A stretch of DNA of 64,000 bases from Mitsuaria sp. 7 (GCF_001653795.1 NZ_CP011514.1:3304279-3368278); one strand, 5' to 3'; shown: positions 1-9,046, counted from the first letter of the stretch. Notes: generated by a model from the sequence alone, not told the origin. Made by a program: numbers and translations.

Positions 1-1149
1 TTCGACTTCGTGCAGCTGGACAACCGCACCAAGCTGCGCAAGGAAACGCAGGAGCTTCGCCTGACGTCGGCGCGGGGCACCGTCGAATGGCTGATCGGCC
101 TGTACCACAACAAGGAACGCAACAACTACAACCAGCGCCTGTGGGGCCGGCCCACCGGCGCCGACGCGGACATGGAGCTGGTGCGCGTAGGCCAGCCCGC
201 GAGCTACGAGGAGAACGCCGTCTACGGCGACGTGACCTGGAATCCGAGCTCGGCGCTGTCCTTCACGCTGGGGGCCCGCGTGGCGCGCAACAAGCAGGCG
301 TACGAGACGCTCACCAACGACGTCCCGGACTTCTCCACGCCGGCCACGTCCAAGGACCGGTCGAACACCTACCTCGCGACGGCGCGTTATTCGCTCGACA
401 AGCAGAGCAGCGTCTACGTGCGCGCCGCCAGCGGCTACCGCCCGGGCGGTCCCAACCCGCAGGCCATCGACGAGAACGGCCAGATCATCCCCGGCGCGCC
501 GACCTCGTTCGAGGCCGACACGCTCTGGAGCTACGAGGCCGGCTACAAGGCCGACCTGCTGGAACGGCGCCTGTCGCTGGAGGTCGCGCTCTTCGACATC
601 CGCTGGAGCAAGCTGCAGCAGCCGCTCGCCTTCGGCGCGACGACGGTGATGGGCAACGCCGGCAAGGCCGAAGTCAAGGGGCTGGAACTGGCGTCGCGTT
701 ATGCGATCAACGACGACTGGCGCCTGGAGGGCAACCTGGCCTGGACCGACGGCAAGCTGAAGGAAGACGCGCCGGCCCTCGGCCCCTCCGGCGCGAAGCT
801 GCCGAACTCGGCCAGGCTGTCCGTGTCGCTGGGCGCGCGCTACGCCTTCGCGCTGGCCGGCAGGCCGTCCTACGCCAGCCTGCAGGTGCGTCGCGTCGGC
901 AAGCGCAACGCGGGCTTCGACAGCGACACCACCTCCATCCCCAACTTCGTGATGCCGGCCTACACGCTGGTCGACGCGCAATGGGGCATGGACTTCGGCG
1001 CCTGGCAGCTGTCGGCCTTCGTCCGCAACCTGACCGACAAGCGCGCGATCCTCGGCGCCGACACCGCGCTCACCGCCTTCGGCGGCCCGCTGCGCGCGAC
1101 GCCGGCCCAGCCGCGCACGATCGGCGCCTCGGTCAACTACAACTTCTGA
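1..1149 (+). CDS. TonB-dependent outer-membrane receptor, C-terminal part (5' end outside window)
   Basis: The reading frame is open from base 1, so the plug and TonB box lie upstream of the window. About 382 residues of a TonB-dependent receptor barrel are visible: alternating amphipathic strands (VYVRAASGYRPGGPNPQ, SYEAGYKADLLERRLSLEVA, LSAFVRNLTDKRAILGAD) and a terminal Phe (VNYNF), the usual BAM signal. It should import a substrate across the outer membrane using TonB energy. The stop lies 10 bases before a serine hydrolase gene, followed by another hydrolase and an M81 peptidase. The substrate is therefore inferred to be a peptide or peptide-like compound rather than an iron chelate. Confidence 0.9.
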   Translation, partial: FDFVQLDNRTKLRKETQELRLTSARGTVEWLIGLYHNKERNNYNQRLWGRPTGADADMELVRVGQPASYEENAVYGDVTWNPSSALSFTLGARVARNKQAYETLTNDVPDFSTPATSKDRSNTYLATARYSLDKQSSVYVRAASGYRPGGPNPQAIDENGQIIPGAPTSFEADTLWSYEAGYKADLLERRLSLEVALFDIRWSKLQQPLAFGATTVMGNAGKAEVKGLELASRYAINDDWRLEGNLAWTDGKLKEDAPALGPSGAKLPNSARLSVSLGARYAFALAGRPSYASLQVRRVGKRNAGFDSDTTSIPNFVMPAYTLVDAQWGMDFGAWQLSAFVRNLTDKRAILGADTALTAFGGPLRATPAQPRTIGASVNYNF

Positions 1150-1159
1150 ACGACGACTC

Positions 1160-3118
1160 ATGAAGCCACTGACCTTGCGCCTAGCCGCGCTGATGCTGGC
1201 CGCCTTCGGCGCGGCGATGCCGACGGCATCGGCCCAGTCGCCGACGACCAGTCCCCAGTCCCCGCCGATCGCACCGCTCACGGCGACCGCGAAGGAGACT
1301 GCCCGGCCGATGACGCTGGCCGACACGCAGGCCTGGCTGGACGGCCTGATGCCCGCCGCGCTGAAGATGGCGCAGGTGCCCGGCGCCGTCGTCGTCATCG
1401 TGAAGGACGGCCAGCCGCTGATCCAGAAGGGCTACGGCTACGCCGACTGGGACCGGCGCGTGCCCGTCGATGCGGAGCGCACGCTGTTCCGTCCCGGCTC
1501 CGTGTCCAAGCTGTTCACATGGACGGCGGTGATGCAGCTGGTCGAGCAGGGCAAGCTCAACCTCGACGCCGACCTCAACCAGTACCTCGACTTCAAGATC
1601 CCGCAGTTCAACGGCAAGCCGATGACGCTGCGCCATGTGCTCACGCACACGACCGGGTTCGAGGAAACCGCGCGCGACCTGATCACCTACACCGGCAAGT
1701 CGCCCGACCTGGCCAAGGTGCTCAAGGACTACATCCCGCCCGCGCTCTACGAGCCGGGCGCGCGGCCGGGCTACTCGAACTACGCGACGGCGCTGGCCGG
1801 CTACATCGTGCAGCGCGTCAGCGGCCTGCCCTTCGACGACTACGTCGAGCAGAAGATCTTCACGCCGCTGGGCATGCGGCACGCGAGCTTCCGGCAGCCG
1901 CTGCCCCCGGCGCTGGCGCCGCTGATGTCGCAGGGCTACGAGAAGCAGGGCGAGCCCGGCAAGGGCTTCGAGATCGTCAGCCTGGCGCCCGCCGGCAGCC
2001 TGTCGGCGACCGGCGCGGACATGGGGCGCTTCATGCAGGCCTTCCTGCAGCAGGGGCAGCTCGGTGAGTCGCGCATTCTCAAGCCCGAGACCGTGAAGCA
2101 GATGCACGGCCAGCTGACGAAGCCGATGCCGGACCTGCTCGGCATCGGGCTGGGCTTCTACCAGCACGACATCAACGGTCATCGCGTCGTCGGTCACGGC
2201 GGCGACACCATCCTCTTCCACACCGACCTCCTGCTGTTCGTCGATGACGGCATCGGCCTCTACATCTCGGTCAACTCGCCGGGCAAGGACGGCCAGGGCA
2301 AGTGGCTGCGGGACACGGTGCTGGAATCCTTCGCCGACCGCTACCTGCCGGATGCGCGCGCCGCGACGCCCCGGCAGGTCGATGACGCGACCGCCAAGCA
2401 GCACGCCCGGCAACTGGCCGGCTCGTACCAGAGCACGCGGCGCGAGGACTCGACCTTCTTCTCGCTGCTGCCGCTGCTCAGCCCGCTGAAGGTGGAGGCG
2501 CTGGACGACGGCCGCGTGGCGCTGGAACTGGCCGGCACGCGCAGCGTGTTCCGCGAGGTCAAGCCCTATCTGTGGGAAGAGGTGCACGGCAAGCGCCGCC
2601 TGCAGGCCATCGTCGAGAACGGCCGCGTGGTGCGTTGGGGCCTGGAGCCCTACGTCTTCGCCTTCGTCTTCGAGCCGGTGCCGGCGTTGTCGGGCGGCCT
2701 GGCGCTGCTGCTGGCCGGGCTCTCGCTGGTGACGATGCTGCTCACCGCGCTGCTGTGGCCGGTGGCCGCGGTGCTGCGCCGCAAGCACGGCGTCGCCGCG
2801 CCGGGCCGGCCGTTGCTGGCGGTGCGGGTGGCGAGCGTCCTCGTGCTGCTCTCAGTCGCGCTGTGGACGCTGGTGTTCACGCGGCTGGAAGGCGACGGCG
2901 ACCTGAGCGTCGTCCTGCCCCTCGCGCAAGTCCTGACCCTGGTCGCGTTCATCGGCGGACTGCTCGTGTCGCTGTGGCAGGCGCGGCTCGCCTTCAAGGG
3001 CGGCGCGGCCGTCGGCAAGGCGGCGAAGGCGCTGGCCGTGGTCTGGGTGCTGGCCTTCGCGGTCCTCATCGTGATCGGCGGCGCGCACCACCTGATGAGC
3101 TTCAACCAGAACTTCTGA
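1160..3118 (+). CDS. Serine hydrolase, beta-lactamase/PBP (S12) fold, with C-terminal membrane segments
   Basis: 652 residues. An N-terminal signal peptide ends near ASAQ (residue 26). The class C beta-lactamase fold follows at about residues 55-400 with all three active-site motifs: SxxK at S114-K117, YxN at Y205-N207 and HGG at 346-348. The C-terminal ~150 residues carry about four hydrophobic helices (GLALLLAGLSLVTMLLTALL and others), so the enzyme is probably anchored in the inner membrane with its catalytic domain in the periplasm. The family covers DD-peptidases, esterases, D-aminopeptidases and the linear-microcystin peptidase MlrB. The downstream gene is a paralogue. Exact substrate unknown. 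Confidence 0.9.
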   Translation: MKPLTLRLAALMLAAFGAAMPTASAQSPTTSPQSPPIAPLTATAKETARPMTLADTQAWLDGLMPAALKMAQVPGAVVVIVKDGQPLIQKGYGYADWDRRVPVDAERTLFRPGSVSKLFTWTAVMQLVEQGKLNLDADLNQYLDFKIPQFNGKPMTLRHVLTHTTGFEETARDLITYTGKSPDLAKVLKDYIPPALYEPGARPGYSNYATALAGYIVQRVSGLPFDDYVEQKIFTPLGMRHASFRQPLPPALAPLMSQGYEKQGEPGKGFEIVSLAPAGSLSATGADMGRFMQAFLQQGQLGESRILKPETVKQMHGQLTKPMPDLLGIGLGFYQHDINGHRVVGHGGDTILFHTDLLLFVDDGIGLYISVNSPGKDGQGKWLRDTVLESFADRYLPDARAATPRQVDDATAKQHARQLAGSYQSTRREDSTFFSLLPLLSPLKVEALDDGRVALELAGTRSVFREVKPYLWEEVHGKRRLQAIVENGRVVRWGLEPYVFAFVFEPVPALSGGLALLLAGLSLVTMLLTALLWPVAAVLRRKHGVAAPGRPLLAVRVASVLVLLSVALWTLVFTRLEGDGDLSVVLPLAQVLTLVAFIGGLLVSLWQARLAFKGGAAVGKAAKALAVVWVLAFAVLIVIGGAHHLMSFNQNF

Positions 3119-3143
3119 ACCCGCGGTCCCCGGACGAGGACCA

Positions 3144-3166
3144 GGGCGCGCCCACAAGGCGCGCCC
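3144..3166 (+). terminator. GC-rich hairpin between the two serine hydrolase genes
   Basis: A perfect 9-bp stem, GGGCGCGCC / GGCGCGCCC, closes a 5-base loop and is followed by GTGTTTGTTTG. It lies just before the second hydrolase's ribosome binding site. The T-tract is broken, so it could be a partial terminator or an mRNA-stabilising attenuator within the operon rather than its end. Confidence 0.5.
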
Positions 3167-3188
3167 GTGTTTGTTTGAAGGAATCCCG

Positions 3189-5255
3189 ATGACGTCGATG
3201 AAGAAGGCCGGTCTCGCCGGAATGGTCGCCCTGGCGCTGACGGTGTCCGCGGCGACGCTGGCCGTCGCCCAGCCCACCCAGCAGCCCGCGGCGATCCCGC
3301 CGCAGAAGCCGCTGGCGCCGAAAGTCGCCGCGACGCCGGAACCGCCCGCGGTGCCGGCGTCCTCCGCCTCGGGGGCCTCGTCGACGTCGTCGACATCGAC
3401 CGCACCTGCGGCCAAGGCCCTGACCGCCGCCGACCTCGAAGCCTGGCTGGACGGCCGCGTCGCCTACTCGCTCGAGGCCGGCGACATCGCCGGCGCGGTG
3501 GTGTCCGTGGTGAAGGACGGCCAGGTCCTGTTCCAGAAGGGCTACGGCTACGCCGACGTCAAGGCCAAGGTGCCGATGAGCGCCGAGACCTCGATGGTGC
3601 GGCCCGGCTCGACGTCCAAGCTGTTCACGTGGACGGCGGTGATGCAGCAGGTCCAGGCGGGCAAGCTGGATCTCGATCGCGACGTCAACGACTACCTCGA
3701 CTTCAAGATCCCGCAGACCTTCGGCAAGCCGATCACGCTGCGGCATCTGATGAACCACACGGCCGGCTTCGAGGAGGGCCTGAAGGACCTGCTCGCCTAC
3801 GACCCGAAGCTCGCACCGTCCAACGAGGACTACCTGAAGCAGCATCCGCGGCCGATGCTGTTCGCGCCGGGTCAGGCGCCGGGTTACTCCAACTACGGCG
3901 TCGCGCTGGCCGGCTACATCGTGCAGCGCGTGTCCGGCGAGCCCTTCGATGCCTACGTCGACCGCCACATCTTCCAGCCGCTGGGCATGCTGCACTCGAC
4001 GACCGCGCAGCCGCTGCCGGCGAAGTTCGAGCCCTTCATCGCCAAGGGCTACCGTCAGGCGAGCGACCCGGCGCCCTCCCCGTTCGAGCTGGTCGTCACC
4101 GCGCCTGCCGGCAGCGGCAGCGCGACGGCGTCCGACATGGCGCGCTTCATGCTCGCGCATCTGCAGCAGGGGAAGTTCAACGGCTACGAGATGCTGAGCC
4201 CCGCCACCACCGCGCTCATGCACAGCCCGTCCGCGCAGACGCGGCCCGGCTTCAACGTGATGGCGCACGGCTTCTTCCGCGAGTTCCGCAACGGCCGCAC
4301 GCTGCTCGGCCACGGCGGCGACACCATCGTGTTCCATTCCGACCTGAGCCTGCTGCCGGATGAAGGCGTCGGGATCTTCCTGTCCTTCAACAGCCGCGGG
4401 AAGGACTCGGCGGTCTACCTGGCGCGCAAGGCCTTGATGGAGGGCTTCCTCGACCGCTACTTCCCCGGCAAGCCGGTCGTCGATGCGCCAGCGCTGGCCT
4501 CGGCAACCAAGGACGCACCACTGATCGCGGGCCGCTACCAGACCTCGCGCCGCGTCGAGCACGGTTTCCTCAGCGCGCTGTACCTGATGAACCAGACGGT
4601 GATCACCGCCAATCCGGACGGCACCATCCTCGCGCCCTCCGGACCGACCGGCGAGATGGTTACCTTCCGCGAGGTCGCGCCGCAGCTGTGGCGCAAGCAG
4701 GGCGGCCTGCAGGAGCTCGCGCTGGCCAACGTCGACGGGGTGAAGACCGTCATCGACAGCGAGAACCCCGTCTCCGTGCTGCAGGAGGCGCCCTTCCTGC
4801 GCTCGGCGCCGTTGACGCTGAGCATCCTGGGGCTGTCCCTGCTCGTGCTGGTGAGCGCGCTGGTCGCATGGCCGCTGGGCGCGCTGCTGCGCCGCGCGGA
4901 TCGCGGCACAAGCGGCGCGTCACCCGCGCTGCATCGGCTGCGCCGCTGGCAGCGCATCGCGGTCGTCGTCGACGTCGTCTACCTCACCGCCTGGATCATC
5001 CTCATCATGCCGGTGCTCAGCACCGACCTGGCGCTCTACAACGGCGGCAACGACTGGCTCTTCGGCCTGATGCAGCTGAGCGGCGTGTTCGCGCTCGCGG
5101 CGGCGATCGTCGGCGTTTGGGTCGCGTGGCGGCTGTTCCGCGTCGAGGCGACGCGCCTCTCGCGCGTGTGGGGCGTGCTGGTCGCGCTCGCCCTGGCGGG
5201 CATCGTCTGGATCGGCGTCGTCGGGCAGCTGATGAGCCTCAACCTCAACTATTGA
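3189..5255 (+). CDS. Serine hydrolase, beta-lactamase/PBP (S12) fold, paralogue of the upstream gene
   Basis: 688 residues from the ATG at 3189, chosen because GAAGGAA sits just upstream and a clean signal peptide follows (ends near LAVAQ). A Pro/Ser/Ala-rich linker (about 30-75) precedes the hydrolase domain with S141-T-S-K144, Y233-S-N235 and a later HGGDT. The C-terminus has several hydrophobic helices, as in its neighbour. The two proteins align over their whole length (the shared YLDFKIPQ and LAGYIVQRVSG stretches are obvious), so this is a tandem duplication, probably with diverged specificity. It belongs to the receptor-hydrolase-M81 peptidase operon. Confidence 0.9.
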   Translation: MTSMKKAGLAGMVALALTVSAATLAVAQPTQQPAAIPPQKPLAPKVAATPEPPAVPASSASGASSTSSTSTAPAAKALTAADLEAWLDGRVAYSLEAGDIAGAVVSVVKDGQVLFQKGYGYADVKAKVPMSAETSMVRPGSTSKLFTWTAVMQQVQAGKLDLDRDVNDYLDFKIPQTFGKPITLRHLMNHTAGFEEGLKDLLAYDPKLAPSNEDYLKQHPRPMLFAPGQAPGYSNYGVALAGYIVQRVSGEPFDAYVDRHIFQPLGMLHSTTAQPLPAKFEPFIAKGYRQASDPAPSPFELVVTAPAGSGSATASDMARFMLAHLQQGKFNGYEMLSPATTALMHSPSAQTRPGFNVMAHGFFREFRNGRTLLGHGGDTIVFHSDLSLLPDEGVGIFLSFNSRGKDSAVYLARKALMEGFLDRYFPGKPVVDAPALASATKDAPLIAGRYQTSRRVEHGFLSALYLMNQTVITANPDGTILAPSGPTGEMVTFREVAPQLWRKQGGLQELALANVDGVKTVIDSENPVSVLQEAPFLRSAPLTLSILGLSLLVLVSALVAWPLGALLRRADRGTSGASPALHRLRRWQRIAVVVDVVYLTAWIILIMPVLSTDLALYNGGNDWLFGLMQLSGVFALAAAIVGVWVAWRLFRVEATRLSRVWGVLVALALAGIVWIGVVGQLMSLNLNY

Positions 5256-5297
5256 GCGCGCCTGAGCGCCCTCACAACGACGAGCACCGGACGATCC

Positions 5298-6761
5298 ATG
5301 AAGTTCTTCATCGCGCACCTCGCCACCGAGACCAACACTTTCGCGCCGGCGCCGACGGGGCTCGGCGGCTTCGAGGAATACGGGATCTTCCACGGCGACG
5401 CGAGTCGCCGGGATCCCGAAGGCACGGGCGCCTTCCTGCGCTTCCTGCGCGAGCTGATCGAGGCGGACGGCCATGAGGTGGCCGAGAGCCTGAACGCGAT
5501 CGCGCAGCCCTCAGGCCGCACGGTGCGGCATGTCTACGAGGCGCTGCGCGACGAGATCGTCGCCGACCTGCGCGCGGCGATGCCCGTCGACGCGGTGCAA
5601 CTGCTGCTGCACGGCGCGATGGCCGCCGAGGGTTACGACGATTGCGAGGGCGACCTCGCGGCGCACATCCGCAAGGTGGTCGGTCCGGACGTGCCGATCG
5701 GGCTGGAGCTCGATCTGCATTGCCACCTCACGGCGCTGATGCAGCGATCGGCGACCGCGATCGTGGCGTTCAAGGAGTACCCGCACATCGACGCGGAGCC
5801 GCGCGGGCGCGAGCTCTACCGGATCCTCGTCGACACGGCGGCGGGACGCGTGCGGCCGGTGACGGCGACCTTCGACTGCAAGATGGTCGGGCTCTGGCAC
5901 ACGACGCGCGAGCCGATGCAGTCCTTCGTCGCGCGCATGCAGGCGGTGGAGCAGCAGCCCGGTGTGCTGTCGGTCTCGCTCGGTCACGGCTTCCCGTGGG
6001 GCGACGTGCCGGAAGCGGGCGCGAAACTCTGGGTCGTGACCGACAACGACCCGGCACTCGCCCGCTCACTCGCGGAGCAGCTGGGTCGCGAGTTCTGGGA
6101 GCTGCGAGACGAGATAGGCCCGGAACTGATCGATGTCGACGGCGCGCTCGACCGCGCCCTGGCGATGGACGAAGGCCCCGTCGTGCTGGCCGACATCGCC
6201 GACAACCCCGGCGGCGGCGCGCCCTGCGACAGCACCTTCATCCTGCGCCGCATCGTCCAGCGCGGCATCGGCAACGTGATTGTCGGCGCGTTGTGGGACC
6301 TCGGTGCGGTGCACATCTGCCGCGACGCAGGCGTGGGCGCCGAGCTCGACCTGCGCATAGGCGGCAAGTGCGGACCGGCCTCGGGCGACCCGCTGGATCT
6401 GCGGGTGGTGGTCCGCGCGGTGGTCGAGGACCACACGCAGACCGCGCTCGGCACGCGCGAGCGGCTCGGCCCCAGCGTGCGCGTCGAGGCGGCGAACGGC
6501 GTGCACATCGTGCTCTGCTCGATCCGCACGCAGACCTACGGCACGGACGCGTTCACCGGCCTGGGCCTGACGCTGGAGAACAAGACGCTGATCGTGGTGA
6601 AGTCGACGCAGCACTTCCACGCGGAGTTCGCGCCCATCGCCAAGGCGGTGCTCTACGTCACCACGCCCGGGGCGATGAACTGCGATTTCGCGAGCACGCC
6701 GTATCGGCTGAGGTCGCCGGACTACTGGCCGAGGGTGGCGGATCCGCACGGGTTCGGTTGA
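5298..6761 (+). CDS. M81 family metallopeptidase (MlrC / microcystinase C-like)
   Basis: 487 residues, the usual family length. The start shows the family signature (FIAHLATETNTFAP). Conserved residues follow: HGAMAAEGYDDCEGD, D139-x-H141 in ELDLHCHLT and H163 in EYPHIDAEPRG, probable zinc ligands by family analogy. The C-terminal DUF-type half ends in TPGAMNCDF and RSPDYWPR. MlrC cleaves linear microcystin and the tetrapeptide, but most M81 members act on unknown peptides or amides. No signal peptide is seen, so it should be cytoplasmic. It lies about 40 bases after two periplasmic-type serine hydrolases and a TonB receptor, suggesting stepwise degradation of an imported peptide. Confidence 0.88.
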   Translation: MKFFIAHLATETNTFAPAPTGLGGFEEYGIFHGDASRRDPEGTGAFLRFLRELIEADGHEVAESLNAIAQPSGRTVRHVYEALRDEIVADLRAAMPVDAVQLLLHGAMAAEGYDDCEGDLAAHIRKVVGPDVPIGLELDLHCHLTALMQRSATAIVAFKEYPHIDAEPRGRELYRILVDTAAGRVRPVTATFDCKMVGLWHTTREPMQSFVARMQAVEQQPGVLSVSLGHGFPWGDVPEAGAKLWVVTDNDPALARSLAEQLGREFWELRDEIGPELIDVDGALDRALAMDEGPVVLADIADNPGGGAPCDSTFILRRIVQRGIGNVIVGALWDLGAVHICRDAGVGAELDLRIGGKCGPASGDPLDLRVVVRAVVEDHTQTALGTRERLGPSVRVEAANGVHIVLCSIRTQTYGTDAFTGLGLTLENKTLIVVKSTQHFHAEFAPIAKAVLYVTTPGAMNCDFASTPYRLRSPDYWPRVADPHGFG

Positions 6762-6807
6762 CGCATCTTCCGGTCGACGGTCGCCTGGACCGCGTGGATC
6801 GCTGCGT

Positions 6808-7374
6808 TCACCGGCCTTGCACGGTGCCGTAACGGGCGTGATAGGCCGAGCACAGCCGCACCAGCTCGTCGAAGTTGATCTTCAGCGTGGTCGAGGAGAT
6901 CGCGAGCGGGCTCCCGCACAGCTTGAAGTTCATCCGGTTCAGCGCCCGCTTGAGCGGGTTGCCGCGCTCGATGTACTGCTCGGGCGACGTCACGCGGATC
7001 ACCAGCATCCGCGAGTTCTGGATCACCAGCACGTCGAAGCCGAGGATGTCCCGCCACGGGATCAGGCCCGCCGCGACGCCGCTGGAGTTGTCGACGATGC
7101 CGTCCTCGCGCAGCACCAGGCCGGGCGACCGGTCGAAGAGCTTCCTGAAGGCGAAGGCCGCGACGAGGCCGAAGAACGCGATGCCGATGAGGCCCATCGC
7201 ATGGACCAGCGTCAGGTGGCCGAGCGGACCGCCCTCCAGCGCCGATCCCGGCTGCGCGCGGAACATCCACCAGCCGCCGACGACGAACACCATCGAGCCC
7301 GCCATGACGAGCAGGAGCTTGGTCCTGCTGAGCGGGATGATCTTCTGGTCGCGGGTCTCCTGATCTCGACTCAC
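6808..7374 (-). CDS. Membrane protein of the STM3941 type, unknown function
   Basis: 188 residues from a GTG at 7374, chosen because GGAGGAA lies five bases upstream; a longer frame from 7458 has an unlikely Arg-rich leader. There are two membrane helices (LLLVMAGSMVFVVGGWWMF; LVHAMGLIGIAFFGLVAAFAF), then a cytoplasmic PH-like beta domain (LVLREDGIVDNSSGVAAGLIPWRDI) and a SPEQYIERGNPLKR segment typical of STM3941-like proteins. No enzymatic motif. It stands alone, divergent from a small HTH gene. Confidence 0.75.
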   Translation of the reverse strand: MSRDQETRDQKIIPLSRTKLLLVMAGSMVFVVGGWWMFRAQPGSALEGGPLGHLTLVHAMGLIGIAFFGLVAAFAFRKLFDRSPGLVLREDGIVDNSSGVAAGLIPWRDILGFDVLVIQNSRMLVIRVTSPEQYIERGNPLKRALNRMNFKLCGSPLAISSTTLKINFDELVRLCSAYHARYGTVQGR

Positions 7375-7451
7375 TGGCGTTCCTCCGTCGTGCTTGCCTG
7401 GGCGGCAGTGTCGCCGCATTGCGGCCCGCCGCCGGGCGAGAATGCCACCCC

Positions 7452-7697
7452 ATGGCACAAGGCAAACGCATCTCGGTGGACATCGACGAGGACGCCCTGC
7501 AGGCGATCAAGGCCCTGGGCGCCGCGGCCAAGGCCGCGCGCACGGCGGCCGGCGAGAGTCAGGGCGCGGCGGGCGCTCGCCTGGGCGTGCATGTCCAGAC
7601 CATCGCGCGGATCGAGTCCGGCGAGCCCGGCGTCGCGATCGGGCACGTGTTCGGGATGCTGGCGTTGTACGGGATCAGGCCGGCGCTGCCCGTCTGA
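7452..7697 (+). CDS. Small XRE/Cro-type helix-turn-helix regulator
   Basis: 81 residues from the ATG at 7452 (a longer frame starts at 7419). A helix-turn-helix of Cro/C1 type is visible at about 35-70: AARTAAGESQGAAGARLGVHVQTIARIESGEPGV. The N-terminus (ISVDIDEDALQAIKALGAAAKAAR) looks like a short helical leader. It is divergent from the STM3941-like gene with fewer than 80 bases between starts, so autoregulation or control of that neighbour is possible. Target unknown. Confidence 0.7.
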   Translation: MAQGKRISVDIDEDALQAIKALGAAAKAARTAAGESQGAAGARLGVHVQTIARIESGEPGVAIGHVFGMLALYGIRPALPV

Positions 7698-7816
7698 ACG
7701 CGCCTGGCCCACGGTGGGCAAGTCCATCGATTGACCGGGCTAACCACGAGCGAAAACCTGGCGCGGCGATGTCACACTCTCGCGCTTAATTTTTACAGCT
7801 CGAGGGAGAGAAGAAG

Positions 7817-8167
7817 ATGCCACCCAATATCAAGGTGTACCGCGTGCACCGTTTGCTCGCTGCCCTGTACGGTCTGCTGGGGCTCGCGATTTCGGGCGCC
7901 ATCGCGTTCGGATCGGGCAAGGACAGCGTGCTGGCGGCGCTGCCGGTGCTGCTGGTGTTCGGCCTCATCTGCGCGATGCACGGCTTCACCGCGCGGGCCG
8001 CCCGCAAGGGCACCTCGGGCGGCCGCACGGCGTCCAGGGTCATCGCCATCCTGATGCTGCTCGGATTCCCCATCGGCACCCTCATCGGCGCCTACCTGCT
8101 CTTCAACAGCCGCGACTGGCCGAAGCCGGGTGAGCCGCTGTCGCGGGAAGCGACACTGGACTTCTGA
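7817..8167 (+). CDS. Small membrane protein, unknown
   Basis: 116 residues with a purine-rich ribosome binding site (GAGGGAGAGAAGAAG) before the ATG. Three hydrophobic helices are visible: LLAALYGLLGLAISGAIAF, VLAALPVLLVFGLICAMHGF and VIAILMLLGFPIGTLIGAYLLF. The last is followed by an NSRDWPKPG tail reminiscent of small DUF-type inner-membrane proteins. No function can be assigned. It is preceded by a short AT-rich stretch that may hold its promoter. Confidence 0.7.
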   Translation: MPPNIKVYRVHRLLAALYGLLGLAISGAIAFGSGKDSVLAALPVLLVFGLICAMHGFTARAARKGTSGGRTASRVIAILMLLGFPIGTLIGAYLLFNSRDWPKPGEPLSREATLDF

Positions 8168-8329
8168 TCCCGCACGCTTGCGCGACCGTTTCGGCGAGGC
8201 ATTGAGCCGCCCTTGACGGAACGCAGGCTGCACGCCTGCTCGCGTCGAAAGGCATCGGATTCGGATTCGGATTCGTGGACGGCGACTTCGGTCGTCGCCT
8301 CCATCACTACTGTTGTTCGTCAGCACTGA

Positions 8330-8932
8330 TCAGGCGCCGCTGCGACGCGCCCGGAACGCCGCGACCTTCATCCGGTTGCCGCAGGACGCCATGCTGCACC
8401 AGCGGCGCCGATGGGACTTGGTCAGGTCGCGGAACAGCAGCGTGCAGTGCTCGCCTTCGCACTGCCGCACCAGCCCGAGATCGACGGCCGAGAGCAGCTC
8501 GACCAGCGCTTCGGCGATCGGCGCGAGCAGTTCCGCCGCATCCCCCCTGCCCGCGCGCCGCGTCGCCTCGAACGCGCCGAGCTCGGCATTCCATCGCAGT
8601 TCCGTGCCGCGGCTGCCTTGTCCCAGCACCTGGTTCACCACGGCCGGGTCGGCCTCTTCGCCGCGCCGGGCGGCCTCCACCAGCGCCCGCGCGTTCGTCC
8701 GGAGCTTGCGGGCGAGCGTGAGCAATCCCCGAGGCGCCGCGAGGTCCGCGTCCGCGTCGCCGTCGGCATCGGCGTCGAAGAGGCCGACCGTCCTGAGCCA
8801 ATCGAGCACGGCCTGATCGCTCTGCAGGACCTCGCGGTGCAGGTCCGCCTCGCCGTACTCGGTGTTGATGAAGTCCAGCGCAAGGTGGTCGCCCACCAGC
8901 AGCGCGGGCTCTCCCGGGACGTCCTGGCCCAT
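8330..8932 (-). CDS. CGNR zinc-finger / ABATE-domain regulator
   Basis: 200 residues. The N-terminal ABATE domain shows LALDFINTEYG at about 18-28. The C-terminal CGNR zinc finger is complete: C-x4-C in QCEGEHC and C-x4-C in CSMASCGNR, with the family's RDLTKSHRRRWCS pattern. Such proteins are thought to be DNA-binding transcription factors. The gene is divergent from a secreted alpha/beta hydrolase across 176 bases holding overlapping palindromes, so it probably controls that hydrolase and itself. Confidence 0.88.
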   Translation of the reverse strand: MGQDVPGEPALLVGDHLALDFINTEYGEADLHREVLQSDQAVLDWLRTVGLFDADADGDADADLAAPRGLLTLARKLRTNARALVEAARRGEEADPAVVNQVLGQGSRGTELRWNAELGAFEATRRAGRGDAAELLAPIAEALVELLSAVDLGLVRQCEGEHCTLLFRDLTKSHRRRWCSMASCGNRMKVAAFRARRSGA

Positions 8933-8975
8933 GGTGTTCCTTCCAAAGCATCGCTGCGTTCAGCGTCCGCGCATT

Positions 8976-9046
8976 GTAACCATCAAATTTAATTTGACAG
9001 GTTACCCACGAAGTGCGTAACCTTTAAAACGTGAGATATCGGTTAC
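8976..9046. promoter_or_regulatory. Palindrome array between CGNR regulator and hydrolase (operators plus promoter)
   Basis: Four half-sites occur in order: GTAACC (8976-8981), GGTTAC (9000-9005), GTAACC (9017-9022), GGTTAC (9041-9046). Each outward pair is separated by exactly 18 bases. The middle pair frames a near-perfect 23-bp palindrome with CAC-GAA-GTG in its core. A separate 15-bp perfect palindrome, TCAAAT-TTA-ATTTGA, lies at 8983-8997. A plus-strand promoter fits inside: TTGACA at 8994-8999 and TAACCT at 9018-9023, 18 bases apart, so a bound repressor would cover it. TACAAT on the minus strand (8973-8978) could serve the regulator gene. Confidence 0.72.

Noticed and set aside
1181..2788. 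Long minus-strand open frame (535 residues) opposite the first serine hydrolase
   Set aside because: Composition is dominated by Arg, Gln, Ala and His as expected of an antisense shadow of GC-rich coding DNA; the plus frame has full S12 motifs.
8254..8276. Short GGATTC tandem run before the CGNR gene's 3' end
   Set aside because: Three to four 6-base units outside any gene; too short to interpret.
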